From Sporodiniella umbellata (Eukaryota; Mucoromycota; Mucoromycetes; Mucorales; Rhizopodaceae): 64,000 bases of DNA. The DNA lies in contig JAIXMR010000006.1 of the NCBI GenBank assembly GCA_025677835.1, positions 372,001 through 436,000 on the forward strand, written 5' to 3'. Shown here in pieces: positions 1 to 12,273 of the stretch. Below the pieces are notes generated by a model, which did no database searches, was not told where the DNA came from, and saw nothing but the letters and a program-made list of their open reading frames with translations. A program made the position numbers and the translations under genes. Each line of letters opens with the position of its first letter. Positions within the stretch are counted from its first letter, which is position 1.

Positions 1-279
1 TTGTTCTGGGCTTGCCCTAACCCGTTGAAGATCCAGTTGCTCAAATGCCTCATTGACAGGCGCAAAGACCGTGCCAGCCTCGATACTTTTAAAATGATCA
101 ACAAGCTCATACCTTTCAATTTCTTTTGCCAATCTGTGGAATCTTTCATCTTGACTAATGATGTCAAATAATGAGTCGTGTTCTTTCAAGTAGCTACCAA
201 AGATGCCTCCTGCACACAGTGGCGTCAGGTAAATCAACCAGAATAAGAATGAGATAAAACTCAATTGTTTCTTGAGCAT
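1..279 (-). CDS. Secreted fasciclin (FAS1) domain protein, 5' part
   Basis: Only the first 93 codons are inside the window; the rest lies to the left. The ATG at 277-279 opens a protein with a typical signal peptide: Lys-Lys, a hydrophobic stretch over about residues 6-22, and a small-residue cleavage area near CAGG. It runs into a FAS1 domain start: FDIISQDERF, then a helix, then TVFAPVNEAFEQL, which is the conserved first FAS1 box. Proteins of this family are extracellular or GPI-anchored and act in adhesion or the cell wall. No intron is visible in the part present. Whether there is one FAS1 domain or several, and whether a GPI anchor follows, cannot be told from here. Confidence 0.82.
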   Translation of the reverse strand, partial: MLKKQLSFISFLFWLIYLTPLCAGGIFGSYLKEHDSLFDIISQDERFHRLAKEIERYELVDHFKSIEAGTVFAPVNEAFEQLDLQRVRASPEQ

Positions 280-1339
280 TTCTTTTAAATGATTATATAG
301 AGAAAAGAAGACTTCCTTAATCTACAGCCCGTTTCATTTTTCTTGTTCCTTTTGCCTTGTCTTTTATCTGTAAAAAAAAAAAAAAAAAAAGATGATTAAA
401 ACTAAACGTCATTTTCTCATGCCATGTATCTTTCGTGTTTCACTCATGAAATGATAGATGCTTTTTTGAAAATGACAATAAAAAAGCTTCTATAGCCTTT
501 CTGAATCACAAGATACTTTAGCCTACCATTCGTCAGAAACATCTCATTTTGACCGGCTGTATTTATGCACCATGTCTGATTGGGCTGTTTTTGGTTTTTG
601 CAACAACTATAAAAAAAAAGTCTAGAATTTCTTATTCCCTTGTATTAAAACTACGCACGACTCAAGTCAAATGCAGAGACAAGCAAAAAGAGCATATTTC
701 GGTGAGTTCTTATCCGATTGTTCATGTTGTACGATACTTCTTTATTCAGAATGACATATTGACAAAAAGAATAAGCCTTAGAAACACACACATTTATTTA
801 TATATATATATCCATCTCCCTAAAAACAGTTTTATCTCTGTTCACTCCTTAAAACCTCTTTTATTATTTGCTCTGATTCTTGGTTCTTGATTACAAACTT
901 TATACCAAAAAAAAAAAAAAAAAAAACCTGCTTTTTTCTTAAACCTTCATAAGCCGATAGTTAAATAAAGGTAGCGGAAATAAACAGGAGAAAGCGTTAA
1001 AAAGTAACAGACACTATCCTCTCTTTTTTTTTTTTTTTTTTTTAGAAAGTGTTTCAAGAAAATCATTCGATTTTTTTTTTTGTGCATCTTTTTTAAACTA
1101 AAAGAACCAATCGTTCCCCCGTCTTTCTCTTTTAATAATCCGGAGATCCACTGAAAAGGAGTATGTGGTACACACAAAGCACAGAGGAGACGCTGTGGTA
1201 CAAATAACAGTACAATCAAGATTTAGCTCCAAATAGGAAAATGGAAAGAACAATTGAAAAAAAAAAAAAAAAAAAAGGGTGGGGATGTTTATTTAGTGGC
1301 CTGCAAGCGAACTAATGATACTGTTAAACATATGGCTCT

Positions 1340-1370
<31 letters not shown>

Positions 1371-1374
1371 CAAT
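280..1374. other. Intergenic, no gene seen
   Basis: This is the 5' flank of the fasciclin gene and the 3' flank of the polymerase subunit gene. It holds AT-rich sequence with poly-A or poly-T runs near 372-390, 907-926, 1025-1043, 1257-1276 and 1341-1370. Short open frames here have no domain and run through homopolymers. No RNA gene was recognised. Confidence 0.6.
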
Positions 1375-3447
1375 TTACCATTGAGTGGATGTTTTAGAGT
1401 AAGGATAGTAGGTACTCCATGTCATACCAGAGTGAGTGAAGCTTCCTGGGTTCAGACAATGCGTACCTTCGTAATTGACACGGTAATTCTCTGTTCTGTC
1501 CGCAATCACCAGCTAAATAGATAGGTTAATGATAGACAGAAGGAACAGATTGTTTTGTTTACTGTATGAGGTAAGGGAAATAACATGTTGGCATGCTCGT
1601 AGTCTTTATAGGTCGGTCGTTGTAATAATGGAAATAGGTGGGCTTGGTCCAGCACGGTTCTGACAAGCTAAATCAGTGGTTTAGAATCCATTCTTTTTCT
1701 CTTTTTTTGGTCTTTGCTAGCTTACATGGTTAATATGGTTAGGGTCGGTGTGTAGATTGACAGGCAGCACAAGGTTCTTTAGGTATTTGTCCAACACGTT
1801 CTCTCGAAAGAGAACCATGTCTTGAGTACAATAACGAATGCGACATGGATTTGATGTGACATGAAGTTTCTGTACCTTTTGTTTGAGACGACCCAAGAAA
1901 TGTGCCGGTAAGGGAAACTGAGGCAACATCTCTCCTCCCCAAGCATCTTGGGGTCCAGGCACAAGTACAATGTTTGTGTGAGTTGCTAGGTTTGTATGGC
2001 CTGCAAACAAATCTGCCAACAAATTAAAGCCTTCTTTATATTTTCCAAGATCTTTGACAGGTTTACTAAAAAAATTGCCCATCAGAATGAATGCAAGCGG
2101 TACCTGCTCTTGGTATTCGTTCATCATTTTTCTTAAACCCTCAATCGCCCGGGGCTGGTCTAGATAGACATCAGAAACAATCACAAAGAATATGTCTTCG
2201 TGTCTTTCTTCTTCTGCTCGTAATATTGGCTATTGAGACAGGAAGTCAATTCCAGTTCCTTTTGTTTGTTTGTTTTTTTTAAAAAAAAAAAAAAGGGGGG
2301 GGGGGAAGGGAAGTCCTTACCTCATCCACCAAAGGTTTCGGTAAACCAAAAAAGTCAATATCGTTTAGGACAGCACTTTATGATATGAAAAAGAGAGAAT
2401 TTCAATAAAACCGTATGTATATGGTTGTATAGATCTTACTCTGTCATATTACGTGCTTCGGCGGGTGGCAGGTTGATTTCAGATACATGAAATACATGAT
2501 CTTTACCAAAGATACCTTCCACGATGACCAACATGCCACTGGTAAATAAACCATATTCATAAACCTAAATGAAGGTTAGAAAACCAACCCATGACTCTGA
2601 AAACGCCTTTTACACATTGAGAAATATCCAGCTCAATCATTGCATCCAAGTCTTCAAGGTGTAATTTACCATCGGCTCGTCTTTCGAGCATACCAAACAA
2701 GGTGAACTGCTTTCCATCTTCTCCAGCCAAGTTTTTTATGGAGGTAATCTTGGGAAGTGGAAAGTAAGTATGTTTTTCATAATATGAGTATTGAGGTTTA
2801 CTTTGATATAACTCGAGTTATCCCCAAGACCTCCTGGACCAAACGCCTCATTCCTCATTAATCTTTGTCGGGTGATAGCATAACGATCTCGGAGGGTATC
2901 CGCTGTACCTTGAGGACTGGAGAGTAAGCTGGAAGGGTGTTTGGCAGGTTTGAAAGTACGCGTAAAGTCATCGTATTCTAGCTTGGGTAAAGTAAAAGCA
3001 TCCACGATATGAAAATGCTGTGCTACGTTCACATCCATCTGAGAGTTGGGCAACGATAGACTGGAAGTATCTCGGATCATCATGTTGCCCAAAGTACCAC
3101 TGATTACCTCTTCTTCACGTTGAAACGGTGTCATGGACTTGGCCATGACTGCTGAGGTCTTGATCGTCGTCATCACATCGTGGATTGTGGCTTCATCTAA
3201 AATTATACTCTTTTCACCTATTGAAAGCGCTCAATAAACAAAAAAAAAAAAAAAAAACGGTATAAACTATTTTACCGGCATTTCTCTTTTTATAGGTTTT
3301 GATAATAGTCTCCAACATGCCTACCAAATCCCTTTCGTTTGCTAATGTTTCTTGTAGGTATTGAGCAGCATCACTTTGTAGATGAAGGCCGTATTTCTTT
3401 GTAAATGTATTGTAAATGATTCTTCGAATCTTGGGTGCTGAATTCAT
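1375..3447 (-). CDS. DPB2: DNA polymerase epsilon subunit B (POLE2/Dpb2)
   Basis: Second-largest subunit of the leading-strand replicase Pol epsilon, which also joins it to the CMG helicase. I assemble eight exons on the minus strand: 3276-3447, 2802-3217, 2614-2748, 2440-2564, 2321-2375, 1726-2229, 1563-1667 and 1375-1512. They give exactly 549 codons plus stop. The N-terminus (MNSAPKIRR...) fits the Dpb2 N-terminal helical domain. The middle has the OB-fold part, with LFGMLERR and GLFTSGMLVIVEG. The C-terminal half is the inactive calcineurin-like phosphoesterase fold of B subunits, with SDVYLDQP, LVPGPQDAWGG, NPCRIRYCTQ, QAHLFPL and the terminal CLNPGSF box. These blocks line up closely with human POLE2. 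Introns are 49-90 nt. The gene is divergent from the HSF-type gene starting at 4251. Confidence 0.93.
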
Positions 3448-4250
3448 TCTATATATATAAAAACAAAGACGGTGTATGTGCACACAAAATTTTTTTCATT
3501 CTCAATAAGCGCGAAAAAAAAAAAAAAAAAAAAAAAGACCACCCACGGATTCTACGCACATATTGTACGACGCTATTTCTTTTGACGTGTTTCTCCGATA
3601 AAATAAATGTTCCCATTTATTTCCTTTCCCTCCCTAACTTTGTATATAAAATTACATATTAGGAGAGCTCCGTAGGAAAATAAATATTTTTTTTTCTTGC
3701 ATTTTGTGTAAAACCGCTTGGTTTTGTCTACAAAACAAAAAAGCAGAAAGGAAGATTTTTCAGGCAAAGACAAAAACAGAGGAAAGAAAATAAGCTTTTT
3801 TTTTTTTTTTTTTTTTTTTTTTGACTTTTTTTCCAGAATCGTCTCGACTGTTTTGATTTTTAATTTTTACGTATTTGAAATATGTTAGCTAGAAACGAAT
3901 GTGCTGCTTGAATTAATTCAAAGAGAGACCCAAAACAAAACAACGAAAATCTCTGCAGAAAAAGAGAAAAGGGATTTATTGCCTATCTTCTAGATTGAGC
4001 TTGCATGACGTTCAATGTCACATGTAACCTAATAGGCCTTTAACGAATAACATTTAAAAGAACTTTCTTTTTTTCAAAAAAAAAAAAAAAAAAAATTAGC
4101 TATATTTTAATGAATAGACAAAAAGGGAAGATCGCGATACGGATTTCGAATTATAAATAAAAATAAAAATAAAAGAGATACTGAAATAAAAGAGGTTCGG
4201 TTTTTCTTGTTTTCCCTTTTTCTTCTCTTCTTCTTTATCCATAGGATAAG
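3448..4250. other. Divergent promoter region with poly-T tracts
   Basis: About 800 bp between the start codons of the polymerase subunit gene (-) and the HSF-type gene (+). It is AT-rich, with poly-A near 3513-3535, a poly-T of about 27 near 3796-3822 and a poly-A near 4077-4095. Such tracts can act as nucleosome-excluding promoter elements. No gene was seen. Confidence 0.5.
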
Positions 4251-5233
4251 ATGGAGGGTAAATAGTCGTTATAATAATATTAAAAAAAAAAAAAAAAAAA
4301 AAGAGAGAGAGAAATTAAAGGTGCGAGAGAGGCTTATATTTTTACTTTTTTTTTTCTAGGGAAACTTCAACCCACGTTTGTTAGAAAACTTTATAGGTTT
4401 TGAGAATTTATTACATTCACACAAACACACATACAAATGAGCCTACTTTCTAAAATAATAAAACTTTCTTTAATTTTTTTTTTTTCATTTTTTTAATTCT
4501 TTGCGTGTGTTGTATATTGTTTAGGATTCTAGAAGACCAAGAAAGCCAGCCTCTGATTTCATGGTCCAAACGAGGTGATGTATTTTATGTAACCAACCCA
4601 GCCTCCTTCTCCAAAACCGTGTTACCTCTTTATTTTAAGCATAACAACTGGCAGAGCTTCATAAGGCAGTTAAACAGTAAGCGATAGAATAACAAACAAT
4701 GTATTGATCTATCTTTATTCAAAGTGTATGGGTTCAACAAGATCAACGACATGACACAGACACAGACTTGGGAGTTTAAACACCCAAAATTCAAAAGAGG
4801 TGAAGAAGACGAATTGGATCAGATCAAACGAAAGATAAACACCAAAAGTAACCTGGATCAAGAAGAAGACGGTGGCCTGCTTCATCATCACATTTCTCTC
4901 GTGGAAGAAAAACTGGCCTGTATTTCGGAAGCCTATGACGTGTTACGGAAAGAAACCCATTCCTTAAAAGCCATGATCCTTCAACAGCAAGAAACCATTC
5001 AGAAATTCACCAGTCTTTTTGCTGACGTTGTTTGTGATAAAAGTAAGCCCCCCTCCCTCCCCCTCCGTAGAAACTATTCATCCGTAGACTGATCTCTCTG
5101 TCTAGATATGAGTGATGAAAAAAGAGAATTTGTACTCTTTCAATTGAACCAATTCCAAACTGCTTTCGAAACAAGCCATGAAAGAGAGTCAAGTTTTGGT
5201 AAAGTTTCAAGTTTATTGAATCCTGAAGAATAA
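4251..5233 (+). CDS. Compact HSF-type transcription factor
   Basis: Five exons (4251-4257, 4360-4396, 4525-4676, 4725-5042, 5106-5233) give 213 aa. The heat-shock-factor DNA-binding domain fills residues about 5-105: PTFVRKLYRILED, ISWSKRGDVFYV, the recognition-helix box FKHNNWQSFIRQLN, then MYGFNKI and EFKHPKFKRG. The MYGF form is closer to HSF/Sfl1 than to Skn7-type proteins, and no response-regulator receiver domain follows. A predicted coiled coil (about 120-165, HISLVEEKLACISEAYDVL) would serve trimer formation. The first exon is only 7 nt, ATGGAGG. The usual long activation domain of HSF1 is absent, so it may be a regulator or repressor of the family rather than the main heat-shock activator. 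It is convergent with the MAPKK gene. Confidence 0.85.
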
Positions 5234-5317
5234 CAATCCACGCTACTTGTACACAATAAAAAAAAAAACAAAAAACAAAAAAAACGACAGCAAGCCAAAA
5301 AAAAAACGACATCAAGC

Positions 5318-5318
<1 letters not shown>

Positions 5319-5360
<42 letters not shown>
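5319..5360. repeat. Poly-A run of about 42 nt
   Basis: The longest homopolymer in the window. It lies between the convergent ends of the HSF-type gene (stop 5231-5233) and the MAPKK gene (stop 5516-5518). Shorter A-runs separated by ACG or AAGCC precede it. It may serve both 3' ends, but that is inference. Confidence 0.85.
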
Positions 5361-5361
<1 letters not shown>

Positions 5362-5515
5362 AAAAAACAAAAAAGGAGACAGAAAAAGAAAATCACATAC
5401 AAGAGAAGGTTGAAGGGAGAGAAGAAGAAGAAGAAGAAAAAAAAAAAGCAATTTATACATGTTTATATATGTGTTTGTGTGTGTATGTGTGTGTATGTGT
5501 ATGTATGTCTTTGTT

Positions 5516-6701
<1,186 letters not shown>

Positions 6702-7437
6702 CTCTAAAAAAAAAAAAAAAAAAAGGGGGGGGGAGGAATAAACAAATAAATATATAAAAAAAAAAAAAAGTCTATGTATATCTTTATTTTCTTTTCCGAC
6801 CCGGGTTCTCTTTGAGTTTGTTATTACTGTTTTACTCTATTTATATATTTTCCAAAGAGGTATTTTTAACTACGGCTCAATATATCTATTCCATTTTCTT
6901 TCTCACTCGCTTATTTATCAAGCACATAGTCTTGCTACTCTTACTACATCTTGACAGTAAAGGTTTATAAATAAACTAATTAATTTAAAACAGTATTACC
7001 TTACCAACACGATGAAATAAGGTTTTCTTTTTCATCCGACAATAGAAACCTTCATTGATAAATCACAAGTCAATAAAACACTAGCGTTAATATTAGTAAT
7101 ACTAATAATAACCATAAAAAAACAAACCAAAACAGGATACACACATCGTTTGGGAACATCCCATAGTCTTCTTTTGTTTCTCTGCAGTTGCTATTTATAT
7201 AGAATGAGCAAGCTTGACTTCTTTATTGGATAAAAAAACGTGGTGTGGTTAAAAATAAGTCCGGTAGTCTAGTCCGGCCCGGAACCGTAGGAAAGCTGGG
7301 GTGTGTGGGGAGGGAGAGAACGAGTGTATGTGGAAAGGGCGAGAGAGAGAGAGAGAGAGAAAGAGACAGAGAGACTATGTGAGTATTGCGAAATAGGTGA
7401 AAGTTTGGATCCCTCCTTTTCCCTTCCATTTTAAAAC
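6702..7437. promoter_or_regulatory. Divergent promoter region, MAPKK / eL37
   Basis: About 735 bp between two start codons. It is AT-rich with poly-A and a short G-run near 6725-6734 just upstream of the kinase ATG. A (GA)n microsatellite lies at about 7340-7362, 80 bp upstream of the ribosomal gene. No further gene is seen. The regulatory role is inferred from position only. Confidence 0.45.
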
Positions 7438-7665
7438 ATGGTAAGTAGTATCACTTTTTTTTTGTTAAAGAAGAATCCATCCATCCATCCATCCATCTAA
7501 CCCTCTTGATCATGTAACAGTCCAAAGGTACCAGTTCTTTCGGTAAACGCCATACCAAGTCCCACACCCTCTGTAGACGTTGTGGTAACCGTGCTTTCCA
7601 CAAGCAAAAGAAGACATGTGCCCAATGTGGTTATCCTGCTGCCAAGATCAGATCTTGTAAATTAA

Positions 7666-7703
<38 letters not shown>

Positions 7704-7945
7704 ACATACACACCTTGTCTCATTCAACTCATCCACCCTTTCTTTTTTATAGTCAACTGGTCTGAAAAGGGTATGAGAAGAAAGACCACCGGTACCGGTC
7801 GCATGGCTCATTTGAAGGATGTTCACCGTCGTTTCAAGAACGGTTTCCGTGAAGGTAGCTTGGATTCTTTAACAACCTTTGTCATTAACTCTGATTCACA
7901 TTAGGTACTCAAGCCAAGAAGCAATCCGTTGCTGCCTCTGCTTAA
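7438..7945 (+). CDS. RPL37: 60S ribosomal protein eL37
   Basis: Small zinc-binding protein of the large ribosomal subunit. Four exons (7438-7440, 7521-7656, 7753-7854, 7905-7945) give 93 aa. The zinc ribbon is intact: CRRCG ... CAQCGYP, followed by AKIRSFNWSEKG and KTTGTGRM, all family hallmarks. The first exon is only the ATG codon, followed at once by a GTAAGT donor, a layout also used by the eL18 gene in this window. The second intron holds a (CA)n microsatellite at about 7671-7698. Length fits the family (88-97 aa). Confidence 0.96.
7671..7698. repeat. (CA)n microsatellite in an eL37 intron
   Basis: About 14 CA units inside the second intron of the eL37 gene, continuing as imperfect CATACA repeats to about 7712. 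It is likely to vary in length between strains. Confidence 0.85.
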
Positions 7946-8740
7946 TCGAGTCATTCCTATCGATATACACCATACACTCATACAAAACATTTTTTTTTTT
8001 TTAAAAAAAAAAAAAAGAATAAATCACTTTGTCCTTTTTTTAAAGAAACATTACAGCCAAACTTTTCACATTTGAATTCAACACAACAGAATCAATTCAA
8101 TCTCCAAAAAAAAAAAAAAAAAAAATGGAAACACTATTACTCTTTGTCGACAAGTTGCTTTGTATTCCCTTTTTAAGAAAGGCTTGAAGAAAAAGTCTTA
8201 TGTGTTCTTTGGTTTTCAATAGAAAATGGCTGCCCTTCATTGTCAATAGCAGGGGGGGAGGGAATGCATGGATCCTTTCGATCACGTGTATTTATCAAGT
8301 CTTTTTTATGGATCAAAAGACATTCTCCTAATAAGAATCTTATTATTCACCTGAGACGCTTTTTTATTGGATTTGACGTCGGCTCACCCTCTTCAAGGTT
8401 CAAAAAGGCTCTGATAGACACTTGGGTAAAAACCATGGGCATGCTTGAATTGGGTTGTTCTTGTGCGTTGGATGCTTGGACCAATTAAATCACTCCATAC
8501 AATGTGGGCTGTTTTACGGAGTTGGTCACGAGGAAGCGGTATTTGAATCCTGGAAAAAACCATAAAAATGGCATCTTTTTCTTTTTTTTTTTTATTTTTT
8601 TCTCTATTTTTAATCTCTTAAACTATGCAAGTTATATTCAATACACTGACAAATCGCTGCTAGCACTTTTGGCTTGGTCTTGAAACGTTTGTTTATAGAA
8701 GGCATTTGGAAAAATCGAATGCTCTGAATTGGCTTTTTTT

Positions 8741-8776
<36 letters not shown>

Positions 8777-10345
8777 GAAAAATCCAAGCAAGATTCAAAA
8801 AAAAAAAAAAAAGAGAACGGCAAGCCTAAGCCCGTCTACCCTAAATACACACACTCCGCTGGGAGTCGCAGGCGATTGGACTGTTTTGTGCTGCCAAACT
8901 TGTTTACCCCAAAGGACCAAGCCAAAGAAGGGAGGGAGAAACATTTTCAATTTATCAAGACAAGTCTCCCTTCGGAAAAAGGTTTATCCGTCGGTTCTCT
9001 GTGTGAGGAATATACTCTTTTGGGTCTTGAATTGCGTACTGTTTTTGTCTTTTTTTATTTCACATACTTCACTCTGCCTATCCGTTTTTGTTTTTATTCT
9101 GGAAAGGAAACGGTTGAATTTCTCGCACTGGAATGAACCAAGGCTGCGCAACCCCTTCAAGGCAAACGCTTGTTTCGCTTTCTTCTTTTTACATTTTCCT
9201 CTCTGTGACGCATCATGGCTTATAAGACTCTTTTTTTGTTTTACCTTTTGTTTGTTTGTTTGTTACGATGAAGATCTCATTCGAAGCAAAAATCAAGTAC
9301 TTTTGTGCCCCATCGAAAAAGGCGTTGAAACCTGGTCTTTCGTGACCATCCGCAGCCCTAGAGTTTCGTGAAACGGTTGGCTATTGCATCATGCTTTGGG
9401 TTATACAGTGTTTGGCTATTCTCACACGCAACACTCCGATGGTCATAGGATCTATCGTTCATTTCGGAGTACCAATCATCTAGACGTTTTTGAAATCCAG
9501 AATAATACGCTCTTTTGTGGGACGGACCTTCTTGATTCGTTCATGACTGAAAACGCTTTACGGTTGTCTGCCTTCTTTTTTATACACTTTTGAATACTTT
9601 CAAGACTTTCTCCACTTTACTCATGGTTGTCTGCGGCTTCCTCTCTTTTTTTTTTTTTGGTTTTTTGTTTTTGTTTTTTGCTGTTGAACGAAAAGAATAC
9701 CTTACGTGTTGGCATCACCTTTTATTACTGTGAATTGATACGGTGACGAAGATGCTGATGACGTCTAGTATGGGAGACGCTTATACAAGATTTGAGTTGA
9801 AGAGAGTACCATCTTGGTGTGCTTTGATCAACGGTTTATTACTCGTGCTTCGGTAGATAGTTTACCAGACCAATTGGAGAAATTCTTTCCCCCCCCCTCT
9901 TTTTTTTTTTTTTTGATCAATCAGAAGTCATTAGCCGATATTTCTACATCTAGTGGCTATAGATTCTATGGCCTCAATTGATCTGCTATGGATATCTCAT
10001 CGCTTTCTTACTCGATAACGTTCGCTCTTACTTTGTTTTTTTTTTTTTTGCTTTTTTTTTATTATAATCTGTCAGAATGGTCTGTAAATGGTTTGTTTTA
10101 CTCTACTACTTCTTTTTTCTTCTGGTCCTGCTTTTTACAGTTCATGGAAACAACGGTTACTAAAATGGCAAGTATATGGATACTTTTTTTTTTTTTTCAA
10201 AAAAAGGTAAAGTAGCATATTGTGCATAACAGCATTATACTAACTACGAATTTAGTTACAGTCATAAATATATATAAACAAGAGGTATTTCCGTTGCTAT
10301 GGATAGATAATAACGCTGCTGCTGGGATACATGAAAGAAATATTC
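7946..10345. other. 2.4 kb without a supported gene
   Basis: Mostly T-rich sequence with long poly-T and poly-A tracts, for example near 8731-8776 and 8797-8812. Two plus-strand open stretches look less random. One runs from about 8815 to 9136 and contains LPSEKGLSVGSLCEEYTL. The other runs from about 9372 to 9590 and contains ALGYTVFGYSHTQH. Both lack recognisable domains or a convincing exon structure. They could be exons of an unrecognised gene or a decayed one. Confidence 0.4.
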
Positions 10346-10369
10346 TTACTGCTTTAGATGAATGGAACT

Positions 10370-10990
10370 ACTGCTGCTGCCATGTGTGGATACTGTGAAT
10401 GGAAATGCTGCTGCTGTTACGGATAGATGGTGATACTGCTCTGGATATGTGGATACTGCGAATGGAAATGCTGCTGCTGCTATGGATAGATGGTGATACT
10501 GCTTTGGACATGTGGATACTGCAAATGGAACTGCTGCTGCTGTTATGGATAGACGGTGATGCTGCTCTGGACATATGAATACTGCTATAGATAGACGGTG
10601 ATGCTGCTCTAGATACGTGGATACTGCAAATGGAACTACTGCTGCTGTTATGGATAGATGGTGATGCTGCTCTGGACATATGGATACTGCTATAGATAGA
10701 CGGTGATGCTGCTCTGGACATATGAATACTGCTATAGATAGACGGTGATGCTGCTTTGGATACGTGGATGCTGCTCTGGACATGTGGATACTGCAAATGG
10801 AACTACTGCTGCTGTTATGGATAGACGGTGATGCTGCTCTGGACATATGGATACTGCTATAGATAGACGGTGATGCTGCTCTGGACACATGGATACTGCT
10901 ATAGATAGACGGTGATGCTGCTCTGGATACGTGGATACTGCGAATGGAACTGTTGCTGCTGCTATGGATAGACGGTGATGCTTGTACTGC
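10370..10990. repeat. Minisatellite with 42- and 63-bp units
   Basis: A tandem array built from a 42-bp unit (GGTGATGCTGCTCTGGACAT followed by ATGGATACTGC and TATAGATAGAC). Variants carry an extra 21 bp (AATGGAACTACTGCTGCTG) in place of part of the unit. All unit lengths are multiples of three and rich in GCTGCT triplets. The minus strand therefore stays open in two frames over roughly 430-540 nt, giving Ser/Ala/His-rich repeats such as SRAASPSIYSSIH. I treat it as a non-coding minisatellite because two frames are equally open and there is no start context, signal peptide or flanking exon. Confidence 0.8.
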
Positions 10991-10999
10991 TTTGGATAA

Positions 11000-11573
11000 A
11001 TGGTGCTACCGATGGAATACCGCCATTACCATGTGTGTGTGTGTGTGCGAATGGAACTACTGATGATGGTATATATAAACGACATGGATGCTCAGAATAT
11101 GTGAATAGTTTTTTTTTGCTCTCGCGGCTCACTTACGAATGATGATGATATATGGAGACAGTCTGTTGTTACAAGTATAGACGTTTGTTTGAATTAAGCT
11201 ATAAAGATAAGTATTTATTTATTAGCGCGCTGATAAAATAGTTACTAATTTTAAGAGAAAAAAAAAAAGAAATGTCTTTCACTTATCAAGAGCCCCCCTT
11301 TATTCTGTCAAATGGGCTCTTGATAAGAGGTGTGGCTTCTCACTCGCTCCGAAAAGGAATTGTTATATCGAAGCTCTCTTGCACTGGATCTTGTTATATG
11401 GAACACAAGTAACGAATAGTCAAGAAAAAATGTGTATAATTGTATTCTATAAGCAATCGCTTGGATCATGAATAAGAGTGTGTATAATCCTTTGCTGGCG
11501 TTTTTCTTTTCCTATTAGACTTAAAAACCAAAACGAGGCAAGAAAAACAAATGGATACTTGTTTGGTAAACAG
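11000..11573. other. Intergenic stretch left of the mobile element
   Basis: Unique AT-rich sequence between the minisatellite and the left terminal repeat. It holds a short (TG)n run near 11033-11046 and the perfect hairpin at 11282-11328. No gene was seen. Confidence 0.55.
11282..11328. repeat. Perfect 14-bp inverted repeat (hairpin)
   Basis: CTTATCAAGAGCCC at 11282-11295 pairs exactly with GGGCTCTTGATAAG at 11315-11328, with a 19-nt T- and C-rich loop. There is no U-tract or neighbouring gene that would make a terminator sensible in a eukaryote. It could be the remnant of a small inverted-repeat element or a transcript hairpin. Confidence 0.8.
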
Positions 11574-11840
11574 TACAATGATTTGCGTTTAAAATCCAAG
11601 ATTTTGTAAATAAATTTCAATTTTTTGTGAGATGGAGCAAATTTCTTGGCCATCACACCAGAAAAAAAAAAAAAACGATTCATAAGAAACACAGTGCTTC
11701 CGCTGTCAATTGAAAAAGAATTCGAGGTATTTTTTCAAAGCAGTTTAATCCAAGAAAAGAAAACCGTTTATTCACATGTTCGAAAATAAATTGGTCAACA
11801 AAAACAATCAGTTGGTCACTTTTCAAAAGTATTTGGTCAT
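11574..11840 (+). repeat. Left terminal inverted repeat
   Basis: 267 bp starting TACAATGATTTGCG and ending at TTGGTCAT (11833-11840). It matches the right repeat in inverted orientation with only a handful of differences: an A/G near the tip, a one-base poly-A length change, and a few substitutions near the inner end. Several TTGGTC motifs lie in its inner 60 bp and could be protein-binding sites. Confidence 0.9.
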
Positions 11841-12273
11841 CTAACATAAACAGGAATATTTCTCAAACTCAAAAAGATGCCCATGTTCAAAAAAGTGGGT
11901 GAATTCTTGAAATTATGTGCAACCAGTGCAAGGTAGAGGCAGTAACGTGGGCGGAAGGAAAAAGATTTCGCGTACATCTCCACTACTTATAGTATCTTCT
12001 TTTTCATTTTCAAAAACATCCCCAAACATGCTAGTTCACCTTCTCCAAAGACGGTTCTCTACAAAAGACAGTCCAAAATAGCTTAAAACTAACAGACCTA
12101 AAAACCGTATATTACAGACTGGCTGAGGAAGCAAAGGTATAAATACTTCCCATGAAGCTTATCCATAATACAACAATATTTGTGTTTTTTTATGTATGCA
12201 ATGAACTTCTTTATTATGCTATTTCGTAATTGAATGGGTGGATGAGGAGGGGTCGCAGTAATAATAAGATATA

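Noticed and set aside
10346..10888. 180-aa minus-strand open frame over the minisatellite as a gene
   Set aside because: Two frames are open equally well because the repeat unit is a multiple of three, and no promoter, splice or domain evidence supports it.
11447..11692. Open frame covering the left TIR on the minus strand
   Set aside because: It is made of TIR sequence plus unique flank, has no domain and does not exist in the same form at the right TIR.
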